Part shown: piece by piece, positions 8,501-18,273 of the stretch
Numbering within the stretch: position 1 is the stretch's first letter
Layout: each line of letters starts with the position of its first letter
NCBI RefSeq assembly: GCF_016865585.1
Contig: NZ_JAESND010000007.1
Span: 148,079 to 212,078, forward strand
From: Jeongeupia naejangsanensis
GTDB taxonomy: Bacteria; Pseudomonadota; Gammaproteobacteria; Burkholderiales; Chitinibacteraceae
Direction of reading: 5' to 3'
Length of the DNA stretch: 64,000 bases
Made by a program: the position numbers and the translations under genes
Notes under the pieces: generated by a model
The model's input: only the letters and a program-made list of their open reading frames with translations
What the model was told of the DNA's origin: nothing
Databases searched by the model: none

Positions 8501-8920
8501 ATGAGCAAAGCTAACGAACTCAAGGGCATGGGCCTCAAAGCCACCGGCCCGCGCTTGAAAATCCTCAATCTGTTCGAGACCAGCGAACAGCGCCATCTGT
8601 CGGCCGAGGATGTCTACCGTGTATTGATGGCCGAACACACCGACATCGGGCTGGCCACGGTCTACCGCGTGCTGACGCAGTTCGAGCAGGCCGGCATTCT
8701 CGAGCGTCACCACTTCGAGACCGGCAAGGCGGTGTTCGAGCTCAATCAGGGCGGTCACCACGATCACCTCGTCTGTGTGAAGTGCGGCAAGGTCGAGGAA
8801 TTCTGCGACCCGGAAATCGAGCAGCGTCAGGAAGCGATTGCCAAGTCGCACGGCTTCGAGATCCAGGATCACGAGATGTATCTCTACGGCATCTGCAAGG
8901 ATTGCCAGCAGAAGAAGTGA
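8501..8920 (+). CDS. fur: ferric uptake regulator Fur
   Basis: A 139-residue Fe(II)-responsive repressor. The N-terminal winged helix is at about residues 10-80 ([15 protein letters not shown] and [10 protein letters not shown]). The HHDHL motif at 86-90 belongs to the metal-sensing site, and Cys92/Cys95 plus the C-terminal CKDC are the structural zinc ligands. It is divergent from bamE across 138 bases that contain an AT-rich core (TATATCAT near 8431); no clear Fur box was established by eye. The aat gene starts 16 bases after its stop. Confidence 0.96.
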   Translation: MSKANELKGMGLKATGPRLKILNLFETSEQRHLSAEDVYRVLMAEHTDIGLATVYRVLTQFEQAGILERHHFETGKAVFELNQGGHHDHLVCVKCGKVEEFCDPEIEQRQEAIAKSHGFEIQDHEMYLYGICKDCQQKK

Positions 8921-8936
8921 GCATCGGCGCGTCCCG

Positions 8937-9638
8937 ATGATCGCCTGGCTCGACGCTAGTCTGCGCTTTCCGCCGCTCGCGCACGCCCTGGCCGAACCCA
9001 ACGGCCTGCTCGCCGCGGGCGGTGATCTCAGTGCCGCACGCCTGCTGGCGGCCTACCGCGCCGGCATTTTCCCCTGGTACATGCCGGACGAGCCCATCCT
9101 GTGGTGGAGTCCCGATCCGCGCATGGTGCTCGACCCCGATGCGCTGCACGTTGGCCGCTCGCTCGCCAAGGTGATCCGCCACCGGGATTATGAAGTCCGC
9201 TTCGATACCGCCTTCGACGCCGTCATGGCCGGCTGCGCCGCGCCGCGCGGCGCCGATCACGGTACATGGATCAGTGATGCCATCCTGTCCGGTTATGGCG
9301 AGTTGCATCGCCTCGGGGTCGCGCACAGCGCCGAATGCTGGATCGATGGTGAACTGGCCGGCGGCCTGTATGGTGTGGCGATCGGCCGGATGTTTTACGG
9401 CGAATCGATGTTCGCGCGGGCGCCGGATGCGTCGAAAATCGCCTTCGTCCATCTGGTGCGCTGGCTGCAGCGACAGGGGTTCGGGCTGATCGACTGTCAG
9501 ATGCGCACCGAACATCTGGCGCGTTTTGGCGCACACGAAATTCCGCGCAGCGAATTTCTTGCTAGGCTGGAAAAACTGACAGCCCAACCAGATGTACCCG
9601 GACCGTGGTTGTACCGGGCGCAGGGGGAACCAAGATGA
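8937..9638 (+). CDS. aat: leucyl/phenylalanyl-tRNA-protein transferase
   Basis: A 233-residue enzyme that adds Leu or Phe from aminoacyl-tRNA to proteins with N-terminal Lys or Arg, marking them for ClpS/ClpAP. The family signatures are plain: [34 protein letters not shown], and a C-terminal [16 protein letters not shown]. The first in-frame start after the fur stop is used. It overlaps bpt by ATGA, so both N-degron transferases are translationally coupled. Confidence 0.95.
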   Translation: MIAWLDASLRFPPLAHALAEPNGLLAAGGDLSAARLLAAYRAGIFPWYMPDEPILWWSPDPRMVLDPDALHVGRSLAKVIRHRDYEVRFDTAFDAVMAGCAAPRGADHGTWISDAILSGYGELHRLGVAHSAECWIDGELAGGLYGVAIGRMFYGESMFARAPDASKIAFVHLVRWLQRQGFGLIDCQMRTEHLARFGAHEIPRSEFLARLEKLTAQPDVPGPWLYRAQGEPR

Positions 9639-10351
9639 ACCCGCGTATCCAGTCTCTGCAACTGCAGTTCTACGCCACTGCACCGTATCCATGCAGTTAC
9701 CTGCCCGAGCAGCTTGCGCGCTCGCAGGTTGCCGTACCGTCCGAAGTCATCGACGCCCAGAGTTACAGCCAGCTGGTGCAGATCGGCTTTCGCCGCAGCG
9801 GCCAGTTTGTCTACCGGCCGCATTGCGACCGCTGTCGGGCTTGTGTGCCGGTCCGAATTCCCGTTGATGCTTTCGAGCCCGACCGCAGCCAGCGGCGTGC
9901 ACAGCAAAAGCACGGCCAGTTGCGCGCCCGGCTGCTGGGTCTTGAGTATTCCGACGCGCATTTCATGCTTTACCAGCGTTACCAGGCTGCACGCCATGCC
10001 GGTGGCGGCATGGATCAGGACGGGCGCGAGCAGTACGAGAATTTCATCCTCAAAAGCAACGTTGCCAGCTTTCTGGTCGAGTTTCGCGAGGCGGGCCAAC
10101 TGCGGATGGTCAGCCTGATCGACCAGCTCGACGACGGCATGTCATCGGTCTACACCTTCTACGATCCGGACGTGCCGGGCGCCAGCTACGGCGTGTACAA
10201 CGTGCTGTGGCAGATCAGCCTGGCCCGGCAGTTCGGCTTGCCCTACCTGTACCTGGGGTACTGGATCGAGCGCTGCGGCAAAATGGCCTACAAGACGCGC
10301 TATCAACCGATCGAGGGGTTGGTGGACAGCGAGTGGCAGCGCTTGCCGTAG
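9635..10351 (+). CDS. bpt: aspartate/glutamate leucyltransferase
   Basis: A 238-residue bacterial homologue of eukaryotic arginyltransferase (ATE1) that adds Leu to N-terminal Asp or Glu. The N-terminal ATE domain has YPCSYLPE and the cysteine set [15 protein letters not shown]. The C-terminal GNAT-like domain contains [16 protein letters not shown] and [16 protein letters not shown]. Its start lies within the aat stop region. Together with aat it covers both arms of the bacterial leucylation pathway. Confidence 0.94.
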   Translation: MNPRIQSLQLQFYATAPYPCSYLPEQLARSQVAVPSEVIDAQSYSQLVQIGFRRSGQFVYRPHCDRCRACVPVRIPVDAFEPDRSQRRAQQKHGQLRARLLGLEYSDAHFMLYQRYQAARHAGGGMDQDGREQYENFILKSNVASFLVEFREAGQLRMVSLIDQLDDGMSSVYTFYDPDVPGASYGVYNVLWQISLARQFGLPYLYLGYWIERCGKMAYKTRYQPIEGLVDSEWQRLP

Positions 10352-10675
10352 TTACTTGGCGTCGGTCTGCTCGCTGATCTCGATCACCTTCAATCGTGGT
10401 CGCAGCGCGCCGGACGACGGCGTGCGCTCCACGACGCCGCGAACCCGGACGGTTTTGTTCTGCAGTGGCACATACTGTGCTTTTTGCAGTGCGCTCAGCT
10501 CCCATTGTTGCGTTGTAGTCAGCAGTGTCGGCACCGGAAATGGCTCGTTGCCGATCAGCACCAGGGTCCCGTCGGCCGTGACGGTTTGACCCACGGTGTA
10601 ACCGGGGGCCGCACAGGCCGCCAGTAGCGGAACTGCGGCAAGAACGGGTATGGCAAACCAGGCGAGGGTACGCAT
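10352..10675 (-). CDS. small lipoprotein of unknown function
   Basis: A 107-residue lipoprotein. I chose the ATG giving MRTLAWFAIPVLAAVPLLAAC, a good type-II signal peptide with lipobox LAAC (Cys21); a further-upstream ATG adds 12 unlikely residues. The mature part (about 85 residues) contains TVTADGTLVLIGNEPFPVP and KTVRVRGVVE, reminiscent of a small OB-fold or DUF4198-like beta domain, but I do not recognise a family. It converges on bpt with the stops adjacent. The M30-like peptidase gene lies upstream on the same strand, 56 bases away. Confidence 0.65.
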   Translation of the reverse strand: MRTLAWFAIPVLAAVPLLAACAAPGYTVGQTVTADGTLVLIGNEPFPVPTLLTTTQQWELSALQKAQYVPLQNKTVRVRGVVERTPSSGALRPRLKVIEISEQTDAK

Positions 10676-10731
10676 CGGACTGCTCCGGAAAAAACGGCCA
10701 TGCCGGGGCAATGGCCGTTGGGAGATCGCGT

Positions 10732-12432
10732 TCAGTTCACAATAACGGAAAGCGTGGTACCCGGAGGGACGCTCAGCGTTTCCGAGTAGGTGACGCCTAC
10801 CGGCTTGCGGACAATCGGGAAGTGGGCGTAGCCCTGCAGCAAGGTCGGCACCGTGGTCGGGAGCGTGCGCAGATTGGCGTAGTCGGGACCGTTGACGCCC
10901 GGCAGGGTAAAGCCGCTGTCGATCCGCTGCGGATAGCCGAAGCTGCCCGGTGAGGTGGCGGCCGGCATCAACGCGACGCTGGTACCCCAGCGACGAAGGG
11001 CATCGGTGTAGCCGAGGCCGCCAAACCGCTTGATCGAGTTGTCGAGGAGTTCGGCCGGCTGGCTTGCTGCACTGAAGCTGTTGTTACGCAGGAAGTGCTT
11101 GTAGAAGTCGATGCCGTACTGGCGCAACAGATAACCGCCAAAACTGCCGGCTACGCTGTAGCTGAAGCAGCTCGAATCGATGTCCGAATCCCACACCAGC
11201 AGGTTGCAGTTGTAGCCCCCCTGGCTCAGCCAGTCGGGGAAGCGGCTGTCGCGCGTTGCGTTGTAGCTGGCGTCGAGGCGGTCGCCGACGATGTCTTCCA
11301 TCATCAACGCGCTCATTTCTTCCCAACTGGCAGCGAAGCGATTGTCCAGCACGATGCTGCGTTGATAGAAATTGATCATGTGCACGAACTCGTGCGCGAG
11401 TGTGCTGACCTGCGTCTTGAGTCCCCCAGCGCCACCGAGATAAACCGTTTCCGTATCCATGTAGAACGACAACGACTGATTGCTGTGGGCCAGATCCGGG
11501 TCACTGGGGTTCTTGACGAAGTTGTTGAGGCTCCAGAAGTAGCCCAGCAATCCGTAAGGTTTGCTGTCACGCTTGAAATTGACGAAGACGATGTCGATTT
11601 CCTGGCTACCGGGGATCAGGTCGCTATACGGGTGCGTGCCCCATGGCTGACCGGCGAGGCCGGTGACCATCGAGTAAACCGAGTTGGCGCCGTCGGCGAA
11701 GCGGCTGGCAATGGTGTCGAGCTGGGTTTGGGTCAGCTTTCCTGCGCCGAACTCGCCGTTTTCCACCCAGAAGTTGATGACACGCTGATCGCCTGCGGTG
11801 ACTTTCTTCTGTAGTACCGCCGTACGCGTTTCGAATCCGCTATCGGCGTCCACTTCCCATGTACGGCTGCTACCCAGTACCGACGCAGCAGGGGCCTTCA
11901 TTGCCCGCAACGCACCGGCAGCAGCGAGGTGTTGCGGGCGCTGCGCGAAGTTGCGGACGGCTGCAGGGATGTGGTTCTGAAGGTCGGGGGCTGTTGTGGT
12001 CGCTACCGATTTGCGCGAGGCCAGCGAAGCACTCAGCGTGATCGCCGGCATGGCGACCGGGGTGGCGCGTTGGTTGGTGTAAAGCAGCGTTACGCTCTTG
12101 CCGGCGACGCCGCCCAGCGACACGGTGACGTTGGCATTGCTCGCGGTCGTGTTGGTGTAGCGCCAGGCGCCGACGCCGCTCCCCGAATAGACCGGGCCGC
12201 TGGCACCGCAACCGGGGCCGGCGCAGTCCACGCCAAAGGTATTGTCGCTGACAAACGGAGGCGGGTTGACCGGTGAGGGCGTGGGGGCCGGCGTCGGCAC
12301 CGGTGTGGGTGTCGGCACGGGTGTCGGTGCTGGCGCCGGTGCCGAACTGCCACTGCTCCCGCCACCACCACCGCAGGCTGCGACGAGGGATGCGGCGAGG
12401 AGGGCTGCGAGTGTCCGGTTCTGGAGGGGCAT
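10732..12432 (-). CDS. M30 (hyicolysin-like) metallopeptidase lipoprotein
   Basis: A 566-residue secreted protease. The chosen start gives a signal peptide ending in LVAAC, then a glycine/serine run and a Pro-Thr-rich linker of alternating PTP and VPT units (about residues 25-57), a typical surface-display spacer. The zinc site is HEFVH at residues 347-351 followed by MINF, as in peptidase family M30, with a conserved-looking SWEEMSALMMED about 25 residues later that could supply the third ligand. It probably degrades peptides outside the cell or at the outer membrane. No activator gene is adjacent. Confidence 0.75.
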   Translation of the reverse strand: MPLQNRTLAALLAASLVAACGGGGGSSGSSAPAPAPTPVPTPTPVPTPAPTPSPVNPPPFVSDNTFGVDCAGPGCGASGPVYSGSGVGAWRYTNTTASNANVTVSLGGVAGKSVTLLYTNQRATPVAMPAITLSASLASRKSVATTTAPDLQNHIPAAVRNFAQRPQHLAAAGALRAMKAPAASVLGSSRTWEVDADSGFETRTAVLQKKVTAGDQRVINFWVENGEFGAGKLTQTQLDTIASRFADGANSVYSMVTGLAGQPWGTHPYSDLIPGSQEIDIVFVNFKRDSKPYGLLGYFWSLNNFVKNPSDPDLAHSNQSLSFYMDTETVYLGGAGGLKTQVSTLAHEFVHMINFYQRSIVLDNRFAASWEEMSALMMEDIVGDRLDASYNATRDSRFPDWLSQGGYNCNLLVWDSDIDSSCFSYSVAGSFGGYLLRQYGIDFYKHFLRNNSFSAASQPAELLDNSIKRFGGLGYTDALRRWGTSVALMPAATSPGSFGYPQRIDSGFTLPGVNGPDYANLRTLPTTVPTLLQGYAHFPIVRKPVGVTYSETLSVPPGTTLSVIVN

Positions 12433-12615
12433 GGTGGGTCTGCGGGAAATGATCGAGCGTGGGCCGTGTTGCGGCATTCTGAGCGGATACTAAATTCGAG
12501 TAATTTTTGTGTAAATAAATATCGAAAACGCAGGTCACGAGTGGCGTATTTCTGTGTCGGGTGGTTGTGTTTCCGGCCTTTCCCAAGCCGATTGCTGACG
12601 TGCCGGAGGTGTAGA

Positions 12616-12649
12616 AAAACAAAAAACCCGGCTTGTGCCGGGCTTTTTC
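12616..12649 (-). terminator. intrinsic terminator of prlC (bidirectional)
   Basis: CCCGGC-ttgt-GCCGGG is flanked by six A on the left and five T on the right, so it can work in both directions. It lies 17 bases after the prlC stop. The gap from here to the peptidase start (12433-12615) shows nothing else I can name; it is AT-rich and probably holds the leftward peptidase promoter. Confidence 0.85.
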
Positions 12650-12665
12650 TGATGGAGTAGCGGAT

Positions 12666-14708
12666 TCAGCCGGACAGGCCGTTGTGGCGCAGCAAAGCGT
12701 CGATGTCGGGTTTGCGGCCACGGAAGGCAGTGAAGCTTTCCAGCGCCGGGCGGCTGCCGCCACGCGCGAGAACTTCGTGGCGGAATCGGGCGCCGACGGT
12801 GGCATCGACCACGTTGCCACTGGTTTTGGCGGCCTCCTCGAACGCCGCGTAGGCATCGGCACTGAGCACTTCAGCCCACTTGTAGCTGTAGTAACCGGCC
12901 GCGTAACCGCCGGCAAAAATGTGGCTGAAGCTTTGCGGAAAACGGTTGTAGTCCGGCGGTGTGGGCATGCCGAGTTCCTGCTGGATCTGCAGTGCCTCGG
13001 TCTGCGGGTCGACTTCGCCGGTGTTGCCGTGCAAGGCCATGTCGAAGATCGAGAAATACAGCTGGCGCTGCATGCCCGAGCCGGACTGGAAGTTTTTGGC
13101 GGCGAGCATCTTGTCGTACAGCGATTTCGGCAGCGAATCCCCGCTGTCGACGTGCCGGGTCAGTTGCGGCAGCACCTGCCATTCCCAGGCGAAGTTCTCC
13201 ATGAACTGGCTCGGCAGCTCGACGGCATCCCACTCGACGCCGGAAATACCCGACACCGACAGCTCGTCGACTTCGGTCAGCAGGTGATGCAGCGCGTGAC
13301 CGGTTTCGTGGAACAGCGTGATCACGTCGTCATGCGGCAACAGTGCCGGCTTGCCTTCGACGCCCTTGGCGAAGTTGCAGACGATCAGTGCCACCGGTGT
13401 CTGGACCGAGCCATCGGCGAGTTTGCGACGACCGCGGACGTCGTTCATCCACGCGCCGCCCTGTTTGCCTTCACGGGCGTACAGGTCGAGGTACAGTCCG
13501 CCGACGAGCGAGCCGTCCCTGTTCTTCAGGTCATAGAAGCGCACGTCCGGATGCCAGACCGGTGCCGCGCCCGGGACGAACTGCAGGCCGTACAGCTGTT
13601 CGACCAGCCGAAACAGACCGTCGAGGACCTTCGGTTCGGTGAAGTACTGCTTCACTTCCTGTTCGCTGAACGCGTACTTTTCCTCGCGGATGCGTTCGGA
13701 GACGAAGCCGACGTCCCACGCTTCCAGCGTGTCGTAGCCCAGACTGGCTTTGGCCCAGGCTTCCATTTCGGCACGATCGGCCTGCATGTGCGGCTTGGCA
13801 CGTGCGGCAAGGTCGCGCAGGAAGCCGAGCACCTGCGCCGGCGTTTCGGCCATCTTGGTCGCCAGCGATTCTTCGCTGAAGCTGGCGAAGCCGAGCATCT
13901 GCGCGCCTTCCTGGCGCAGCGCATGGATTTCCTTGATCAGCGGCGTGTTGTCGCGTTCGGCCGGGCCGAATTCGGACGCGCGGGTCACATAGGCGTGGTA
14001 CAGCGTCTCGCGCAGCTGGCGGTTTTCGGCGAACTGCATCACCGGCAGATAGCTCGGCATTTTCAGCGTGACCTTCCAGCCGGTTTTACCATCGGCTTCG
14101 GCGCCGGCGCGTGCGGCGGCTTTCCAGTCGTCGGGCAAGCCGGCGAGTTCGGCCTCGTTGTCGACATACAGCGCGAACGCGTCGGTCGCGTCGAGGACGT
14201 TCTGGGCAAACTTGGTCGTCAGTTCGGACGAGCGCTCCTCGATCTGCATGAAGCGTTCTTTCTGATCGTCAGGCAGTTCGGCACCCGACAGTTTGAAGTC
14301 GCGGATTGCGTGTTCGACGATGGTGCGGCGGGTTTCGTCGTAGCTTGCAAACTCCGGGCTGGCCGCCAGCAGTTTCCAGCGTGCGTAGAGGTTCTCGTTC
14401 TGGCCCAGCTCGGTATAGAAATTCGAGATGCGCGGGATATTGGCGTTGTAGACCTCGCGCAATTCCGGTGTGTTGACCACCGACTCCAGATGCGCGACGG
14501 CGCCCCATGCGCGGCCCAGCTGCTCCATCGCATCCTCGGACGGTGCGACGAACGAATCCCACGTTGGCGATTCGACGGTTTCGGCTTGGGCGACCGCTTT
14601 GCGTGCCGCCTCGAGCAGCACGTCCAGCGCCGGGTTCACGTGTTCGGGGCGGATGGCGTCGTACTGGGGCAGGCCGGTCAGGTCGAGCAGCGGGTTGGTC
14701 TGGGTCAT
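12666..14708 (-). CDS. prlC: oligopeptidase A (M3 family)
   Basis: A 680-residue cytosolic zinc endopeptidase that degrades signal-peptide remnants and short peptides. The M3 zinc motif HETGH is at residues 467-471 inside TLFHETGHALHHLLTE, and the third-ligand helix is seen as EWDAVELPSQFMENFAWE about 20 residues later. Length and the N-terminal opening (NPLLDLTGLPQYDAIRPEHV) match PrlC/OpdA. It is divergent from the gamma-carbonic anhydrase gene and has its own terminator. Confidence 0.95.
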   Translation of the reverse strand: MTQTNPLLDLTGLPQYDAIRPEHVNPALDVLLEAARKAVAQAETVESPTWDSFVAPSEDAMEQLGRAWGAVAHLESVVNTPELREVYNANIPRISNFYTELGQNENLYARWKLLAASPEFASYDETRRTIVEHAIRDFKLSGAELPDDQKERFMQIEERSSELTTKFAQNVLDATDAFALYVDNEAELAGLPDDWKAAARAGAEADGKTGWKVTLKMPSYLPVMQFAENRQLRETLYHAYVTRASEFGPAERDNTPLIKEIHALRQEGAQMLGFASFSEESLATKMAETPAQVLGFLRDLAARAKPHMQADRAEMEAWAKASLGYDTLEAWDVGFVSERIREEKYAFSEQEVKQYFTEPKVLDGLFRLVEQLYGLQFVPGAAPVWHPDVRFYDLKNRDGSLVGGLYLDLYAREGKQGGAWMNDVRGRRKLADGSVQTPVALIVCNFAKGVEGKPALLPHDDVITLFHETGHALHHLLTEVDELSVSGISGVEWDAVELPSQFMENFAWEWQVLPQLTRHVDSGDSLPKSLYDKMLAAKNFQSGSGMQRQLYFSIFDMALHGNTGEVDPQTEALQIQQELGMPTPPDYNRFPQSFSHIFAGGYAAGYYSYKWAEVLSADAYAAFEEAAKTSGNVVDATVGARFRHEVLARGGSRPALESFTAFRGRKPDIDALLRHNGLSG

Positions 14709-14802
14709 TGTGAGGTCTCGGGTAGAATCGTCTTAACAGCGTAGATGCGCCTTGCGCGCGTGCTTTTCAAGGTCAAACCACGACAGGATTTCAAGGATAG
14801 TC

Positions 14803-15345
14803 ATGGCAATCGAACAATTCGACGGAATCACGCCGGTACTCGGTGACGGAGCCTGGGTGCATGCAAGCGCGCAGGTCATCGGCGACGTTTTTCTTCGCAG
14901 CAATTCCTCCATCTGGCCCGGTGCGGTGCTGCGCGGCGACGTCAACCACATCCAGATCGGTCACGATTCGAACGTGCAGGACTGCAGCGTGCTGCACGTG
15001 ACGCACAAGCGTCCGGACGATCCGGAAGGCGCGCCGCTGATCATCGGTGACCGCGTCACCATCGGCCACGCGGTGATCCTGCACGGCTGCACCATCGGCA
15101 ACGAGGTGCTGGTCGGCATGGGCACGATCATTCTCGACCGCGTCGTGGTGGAGGACCGGGTGATGATCGGTGCCGGTTCGCTGGTGCCGCAGGGCAAGGT
15201 GCTCGAGTCGGGCTATTTGTATCTGGGTCGGCCGGTGAAGCAGGTGCGGCCGCTGACAGAGGAAGAACTGGCGCATTTCAACTATTCGGCGGCGCACTAC
15301 GTGCGGCTGATGAAGAAGTACCGCGATCAGCCGGCAACGTCCTGA
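14803..15345 (+). CDS. gamma-carbonic anhydrase family protein (YrdA-like)
   Basis: A 180-residue left-handed parallel beta-helix protein built of hexapeptide repeats ([34 protein letters not shown], and so on). Metal-binding histidines are in place: HVTH near residue 66 and the HAVILHG pair. It resembles YrdA/PaaY-type gamma-class carbonic anhydrase homologues, many of which show little hydratase activity. I chose the ATG at 14803, which begins [14 protein letters not shown], over one 17 codons upstream. It is followed 19 bases later by tmk. Confidence 0.88.
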   Translation: MAIEQFDGITPVLGDGAWVHASAQVIGDVFLRSNSSIWPGAVLRGDVNHIQIGHDSNVQDCSVLHVTHKRPDDPEGAPLIIGDRVTIGHAVILHGCTIGNEVLVGMGTIILDRVVVEDRVMIGAGSLVPQGKVLESGYLYLGRPVKQVRPLTEEELAHFNYSAAHYVRLMKKYRDQPATS

Positions 15346-15364
15346 GCGTGAGACAATCGGCGTC

Positions 15365-16027
15365 ATGTCCGAACATCTTTCCGAACTGAGTTTGTTGCCG
15401 GCGCGCTTCATCAGCGTCGAAGGCGTCGATGGCGCCGGCAAGAGCACCCAGCTGGCGTGGCTGGCAGACTGGCTGAATGGCCGCGGCATCACGCCGGTGC
15501 TGACGCGGGAGCCCGGTGGCACGCCGCTGGGCGAGAAGCTGCGCGCGCTGCTGCTGTCCGAGCCGATGGATCTGGAAACCGAGGCGCTGCTGATGTTTGC
15601 CGCGCGGCGCGAGCATCTGGCGACGGTGATCGAGCCGGCGCTGGCGCGCGGCGAGTGGGTCGTCAGCGACCGCTTCACCGATGCGACGTGGGCATTCCAG
15701 GTCGGCGGGCGCGGACTCGATCCGGCCAAGTTCGCCGCGCTGGAAAACTGGGTGCAGCAACGCGGCGAAACGCTGCTGCAACCGCATCTGACCTTGGTGT
15801 TCGACGTGCCCCCCGACGTCGGTCAGGCGCGCATGGCCGGGCGCGATGCGCTCGACCGTTTCGAGCAGGAAGCCGCCGATTTTCATGCCCGCGTCCGCGC
15901 CGCCTATCTGCAACGCGCCGAAGCCGATCCGCACCGGGTCAAGGTGATCGACGCCGCGCGCAGCATCGAGGCGATTCAGGCCGATCTGGCCATCGACGTG
16001 CCGCGCTGGCTGCGGGGCGAAGCATGA
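15365..16027 (+). CDS. tmk: thymidylate kinase
   Basis: A 220-residue enzyme that phosphorylates dTMP to dTDP. The P-loop GVDGAGKST is at residues 20-28, the DR motif appears as [14 protein letters not shown], and the lid and LID-arginine region is [11 protein letters not shown]. An N-terminal extension of about 12 residues precedes the usual first strand. It overlaps holB by ATGA. Confidence 0.95.
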   Translation: MSEHLSELSLLPARFISVEGVDGAGKSTQLAWLADWLNGRGITPVLTREPGGTPLGEKLRALLLSEPMDLETEALLMFAARREHLATVIEPALARGEWVVSDRFTDATWAFQVGGRGLDPAKFAALENWVQQRGETLLQPHLTLVFDVPPDVGQARMAGRDALDRFEQEAADFHARVRAAYLQRAEADPHRVKVIDAARSIEAIQADLAIDVPRWLRGEA

Positions 16028-17055
16028 GCGATTACAGTCTGTACCCGTGGCAGGCCGTGCCGTGGCGGGCGCTGACGGCGAATCTGTCCCAGTTGCCGCA
16101 TGCGCTGCTGCTGACCGGGGCGGCCGGTATCGGCAAGCGGCGCTTTGCAGAGCGGCTTGCCGCGATGCTGCTGTGCGAATCGGCCGACCGGCGTGCCGCA
16201 CCGTGTGGTGTCTGTGACGGCTGCCGGTGGTTCGCTGCCGGCAATCATCCGGACTACCGTGTGCTGGCGCCGCAGGATGAAGCCGACGAAACGGCCGAGG
16301 ATGCCAAACCGGCGAAGAAGAAATCGGCACTGATCACCGTCGACGACATCCGGGACCTCGGTGACTTCGTCAACCTGACCGCGCACCGTGGCGGCAACCG
16401 GATCACGCTGGTCTACCCGGCCGAGGCGATGAATACGGCTGCGGCCAATGCCTTCCTGAAAACGCTCGAGGAGCCGCCGGCCGGTGCGCGCTTCATTCTG
16501 GTGTCGCACCAGTGGCGCCGGCTGCTGCCTACGATCCGCAGTCGTTGCCGGGTTTTCCCGCTGCCGATGCCGGTGCCGGAGCTGGCGGCACGCTGGCTGG
16601 GCGAGCAGGGTGTCGTCAATCCGCAGCTGCATCTGGCCCACAGCGGCGGTGCGCCGCTGGCGGCGCTCGACGATGCGTCGGCCGAATGGCTGCCGTGGCG
16701 CACCAAGCTGCTCGATGCGCTGGCCAGCCCCGGCGGGCTCGACGTGATCGGGCTGGCCGCCGAATACGACCGGGCCAAGGTCGAGATGACCCTGATCGTC
16801 GATTGGTTGCAGAAATGGGTGCACGACCTCGTCGCGTTCTCGATGGCCGGCAAAGTCCGTTATTATCCGGATCGGTCCGAAGCGCTGGCCCGACTGGCGC
16901 CGCGTGCTGCCGAACTGCCGCGCTTTGCCGAACGCCTGATCGATGCACGCCGATTGGCGACCCATCCGCTGAACGCACGCCTGAACATCGAGGCGCTGCT
17001 TTACGATTATCTGGCCGCCCTCAAGGGCGCCACGCTCAAGGGAGAGCGACGATGA
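16024..17055 (+). CDS. holB: DNA polymerase III delta-prime subunit
   Basis: A 343-residue clamp-loader subunit. A degenerate P-loop GAAGIGKRR lies near residue 35. The zinc-binding cysteines CGVCDGC follow, then the clamp-loader core with [15 protein letters not shown] and the SRC motif (TIRSRCRVF) that acts in trans on the ATP site of the motor subunit. A lysine-rich insert (AKPAKKKSA, about residues 95-105) precedes VDDIRDL and is unusual. It sits between tmk and pilZ with ATGA overlaps on both sides, so the four-gene order tmk-holB-pilZ-tatD is one transcription unit. Confidence 0.94.
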   Translation: MSDYSLYPWQAVPWRALTANLSQLPHALLLTGAAGIGKRRFAERLAAMLLCESADRRAAPCGVCDGCRWFAAGNHPDYRVLAPQDEADETAEDAKPAKKKSALITVDDIRDLGDFVNLTAHRGGNRITLVYPAEAMNTAAANAFLKTLEEPPAGARFILVSHQWRRLLPTIRSRCRVFPLPMPVPELAARWLGEQGVVNPQLHLAHSGGAPLAALDDASAEWLPWRTKLLDALASPGGLDVIGLAAEYDRAKVEMTLIVDWLQKWVHDLVAFSMAGKVRYYPDRSEALARLAPRAAELPRFAERLIDARRLATHPLNARLNIEALLYDYLAALKGATLKGERR

Positions 17056-17420
17056 GCGAAGATTTCCGCCAGCAGGCTACCTCGCGCCCCGGGGTGCTGT
17101 CGCTGAACATCAAGGAAAAGGCCGCGCTCTACGCGTCCTACATGCCTTTCGTCAAAGGTGGCGGCATCTTCATTCCGACCGGCAAGCCGTACAGGCTGGG
17201 GGACGAAGTCTTCATGCTGCTTTCCCTGCTGGACGACCCGGCCAAAATCGCCGTGTCCGGCTACGTGGTCTGGCTGACACCGGCCGGCGCGCACAATAAT
17301 CACCAGCAGGGCATCGGTGTGCGTTTTTCCGGCAACGAGGCCGGCGCGCAGGCCAAGGCCAAGATCGAGGGGCTGCTCGGCGGCTATCTGCAAAGCGCCC
17401 GGACAACCCACACGATGTAG
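17052..17420 (+). CDS. PilZ domain protein
   Basis: A 122-residue single PilZ domain. It lies between holB and tatD as in many Pseudomonas and Neisseriales genomes, where the gene is pilZ itself, required for type IV pilus assembly. The features LSLNIKEKAALYASYMPFVKGGG and GYVVWLTPAGAHNN..GIGVRF fit PilZ; the canonical RxxxR c-di-GMP motif is missing, as in true PilZ proteins. It is therefore likely a pilus assembly factor that does not bind c-di-GMP directly. Confidence 0.85.
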   Translation: MSEDFRQQATSRPGVLSLNIKEKAALYASYMPFVKGGGIFIPTGKPYRLGDEVFMLLSLLDDPAKIAVSGYVVWLTPAGAHNNHQQGIGVRFSGNEAGAQAKAKIEGLLGGYLQSARTTHTM

Positions 17421-17455
17421 CCCGTTCTGGATACGGGACCACGATGATTTACACT

Positions 17456-17476
17456 CAGGGCTGCATTGCAGCCCTG
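17456..17476 (+). promoter_or_regulatory. perfect 10-bp inverted repeat upstream of tatD
   Basis: CAGGGCTGCA and TGCAGCCCTG flank one T, 21 bases before the tatD start. It could form an RNA hairpin in the pilZ-tatD spacer or be an operator. There is no U-tract after it, so a terminator is unlikely. Confidence 0.45.
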
Positions 17477-17496
17477 TGCCGTTTCAAGAGATAGCC

Positions 17497-18273
17497 ATGT
17501 TTGTCGATTCGCACTGCCACATCAATTTTCCCGAGCTCGCCGAACGCCGCGAGGAACTGCTCGCCGCGATGGCCGAGAACCGCGTCAGCCATGCACTGTG
17601 CGTGTCGGTGAACCTGCCCGAGTGGCCGAGCGTGATCGCGATGGCCGAATCGGCACCGAACCTGTTCGCCTCGGTCGGCGTGCATCCGGACTACGAAGAC
17701 GTGGACGAGCCGACCGTCGAGGGGCTGGTCGAGCTGGCCAGGCATCCGAAGGTGATCGCGATCGGCGAAACCGGGCTCGACTACTACCGGCTCGAAGGTG
17801 ATCTCGAGTGGCAGCGCGAACGTTTCCGCGTGCATATCCGCGCCGCGAAACAGACCGGGCTGCCGCTGATCATCCATACCCGTTCGGCATCCGACGACAC
17901 GATCCGCATCCTCAGGGAAGAGGGCGCCGATATGGTCGGCGGCGTGATGCACTGTTTCACCGAGAGCTGGCAGGTGGCGCAGGCCGCTATGGAACTGGGT
18001 TTCTACATCTCGTTCTCCGGCATCGTCACCTTCAAAAAGGCCGAAGAACTCAAGGAAGTAGCGAAGCTGGTACCGCTCGAACGGATGCTGATCGAGACCG
18101 ATTCGCCGTATCTGGCGCCGATGCCGTTCCGCGGCAAGACCAACCAGCCGGCCTGGGTGCGTCACGTCGGCGAGCACATCGCCGACCTGCGCGGTATCCC
18201 GGTCGCTGAAGTCGCCGAGGCCACGACCGCGAACTTCTTCAAGCTGTTTGCCAGGGCGCAGGCCGCGGCATGA
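17497..18273 (+). CDS. TatD-family metal-dependent DNase/hydrolase
   Basis: A 258-residue TIM-barrel hydrolase (TatD/YcfH group). The metal ligands are visible: FVDSHCHIN at residues 2-10, AIGETGLDYY (Glu ligand), PLIIHTRSA, MHCFTES, and the late LIETDSPYLAP aspartate. Family members are 3'-5' exonucleases or deoxyribonucleases. It follows pilZ after a 76-base spacer containing the inverted repeat and overlaps the downstream metallo-beta-lactamase gene by ATGA. Confidence 0.92.
   Translation: MFVDSHCHINFPELAERREELLAAMAENRVSHALCVSVNLPEWPSVIAMAESAPNLFASVGVHPDYEDVDEPTVEGLVELARHPKVIAIGETGLDYYRLEGDLEWQRERFRVHIRAAKQTGLPLIIHTRSASDDTIRILREEGADMVGGVMHCFTESWQVAQAAMELGFYISFSGIVTFKKAEELKEVAKLVPLERMLIETDSPYLAPMPFRGKTNQPAWVRHVGEHIADLRGIPVAEVAEATTANFFKLFARAQAAA

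Noticed and set aside
12633..14744. 703-codon rightward open frame
   Set aside because: It is the antisense shadow of prlC, whose M3 protease motifs are unambiguous; the shadow translation has no domain and is rich in Arg/Gly/Val as expected from GC-rich codons.
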